Positions 5,789 to 6,603 of a DNA stretch of 6,603 bases are shown one piece after another (positions within the stretch are counted from its first letter, which is position 1; every line of letters begins with the position of its first letter). This DNA comes from Planctomycetia bacterium. GTDB lineage: Bacteria > Planctomycetota > Planctomycetia > Pirellulales > UBA1268. A program made the position numbers and the translations under genes. The stretch spans positions 1 through 6,603 of the forward strand of contig RFPF01000173.1 in the NCBI GenBank assembly GCA_009926295.1, in the 5' to 3' direction. Under the pieces are notes generated by a model. That model was not told the DNA's origin, searched no databases, and saw nothing but the letters and a program-made list of their open reading frames with translations.

Positions 5789-6603
5789 ATGGCGTCAGTG
5801 CCCGGGCGTGAAGCCGTCGAGTCGCAGCCGGCCGGCGTCGTCGTCGAGGCCCCGGGCTCCGGCACGACCGCGCTCGACCTGCGCCGGGTCGGAGCGGCTG
5901 CGAGGCTCTCCACGCTCGACAGACTGACGGCGGCGGCCTCGCTCGCCGACGCGCTTTCGGCCTGGGCCGCGGTGCGGGTCCGGCTGGACGAACGCCTCAC
6001 GCGGGCCACGCTCGTCGCCCGGCTGGGTGAGGATCTCGCGGCGATCGACCGGGCGCTGTCGCGGCAGGTGGACGCCATCCTGCACCATCCCGACTTCATG
6101 GCGCTCGAGTCGTCGTGGCGCGGGTTGTCGTGGCTGCTCGACCAGGCGGGCCGTGCCAACGACGACGGCGACGGCCAGACGCGGGTGGAGGTGCGGGTGT
6201 TGTCGGTGACGAAGCGGGAATTGGCCCGCGATCGGGCCAGCGCCGTGGAGTTCGACCGCTCGCAGCTGTGGCGGAAGGTCTACGAGGACGAGTTCGGCAC
6301 CGCCGGCGGCACGCCCTACGGGCTGCTCGTGACCGACTTCGAGTTCGGCCAGCATCCCGACGACGTCAATCTGCTCGCCGGCCTGGCGGAGGTGGCGACG
6401 GCGGCATTCGCGCCGCTCGTCGCGACGCCGCGGCCCGAACTGCTCGGCCTCGATTCGTTCGCCGATCTCGAGAGCGTGCCGCTGCCGACGGCGGCCCAGG
6501 CGGGGCCGGAGTTTCTCAAGTGGCGCGGGCTCCGCGAACGGGACGAGTCGAGGTTCGTCGCGCTGCCGCTGCCGCGGGTGTTGTCGCGGCGGCCCTACGA
6601 CGG
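5789..6603 (+). CDS. Second TssC-like sheath protein, ImpD-type (partial, C-terminus missing)
   Basis: From the ATG at 5789 the frame stays open for 271 codons to the window edge, so only the N-terminal part is present. It is clearly homologous to the neighbouring TssC: residues 86-113 (IDRALSRQVDAILHHPDF through SSWRGL) match TssC 72-99 at 18 of 28 positions without gaps. Further shared blocks are TKRELARDRASAVEFDRSQL (141-160), DEFGTAGGTPYGLLVTDFEF (167-186), FAPLVATPRPELLGLDSF (207-224) and SRFVALPLPRVLSRRPYD (254-271). Differences are a longer N-terminus (about 14 extra residues, Ala/Leu/Arg-rich), an Asp/Gly insertion at 122-129 and a changed segment at 230-240. Divergence this deep suggests an old duplication with a different job, not a recent copy. 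Tandem TssC genes in this order are known as impC-impD in rhizobial imp loci; by that analogy it would be an accessory or minor sheath subunit. The 43-base gap after tssC suggests cotranscription. Confidence 0.9.
   Translation, partial: MASVPGREAVESQPAGVVVEAPGSGTTALDLRRVGAAARLSTLDRLTAAASLADALSAWAAVRVRLDERLTRATLVARLGEDLAAIDRALSRQVDAILHHPDFMALESSWRGLSWLLDQAGRANDDGDGQTRVEVRVLSVTKRELARDRASAVEFDRSQLWRKVYEDEFGTAGGTPYGLLVTDFEFGQHPDDVNLLAGLAEVATAAFAPLVATPRPELLGLDSFADLESVPLPTAAQAGPEFLKWRGLRERDESRFVALPLPRVLSRRPYD

Overview
The window is a GC-rich bacterial segment carrying the start of a contractile type VI secretion system (T6SS) operon and the genes next to it. The host is not certain. The strong G/C bias at third codon positions, the long accidental antisense reading frames, the FliA-like sigma factor and the TssB/TssC sequence type make a planctomycete my best guess. 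A proteobacterium with an imp-type T6SS is the main alternative.

Left part (1-1440, minus strand): one long open reading frame of 480 codons starts at 1440 and runs off the left edge without a stop. I recognise no family. It is helix-rich, with a long hydrophobic, alanine-rich stretch near residues 355-408. A longer plus-strand frame over the same bases looks like translated antisense and is rejected.

Divergent intergenic region (1441-1586): it carries a Shine-Dalgarno (SD) sequence for the leftward gene and weak candidate promoters in both directions.

Regulator (1587-2186, plus): a short sigma-70 family factor with FliA/WhiG-like region 2 and a C-terminal region 4. The usual region 3 is replaced by a Gly/Pro-rich linker. 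It sits directly upstream of the T6SS genes, so it is a plausible local regulator.

T6SS operon (2322 to the right edge, plus): tssA (baseplate/sheath-assembly protein), tssB (small sheath subunit), tssC (large sheath subunit) and a second, divergent tssC-like gene cut by the right edge. The order A-B-C-C' matches impA-impB-impC-impD of rhizobial imp loci. TssB and TssC build the contractile sheath around the Hcp tube, TssA coordinates priming and sheath growth, and the second TssC is probably an accessory or minor sheath component. The 134-bp tssA-tssB gap contains a candidate promoter and a hairpin, so the sheath genes may be expressed separately from tssA.

I see no tRNA, rRNA, CRISPR array, insertion sequence or attachment site. 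There is no gene-free stretch over 300 bases; the largest gap is 146 bp.
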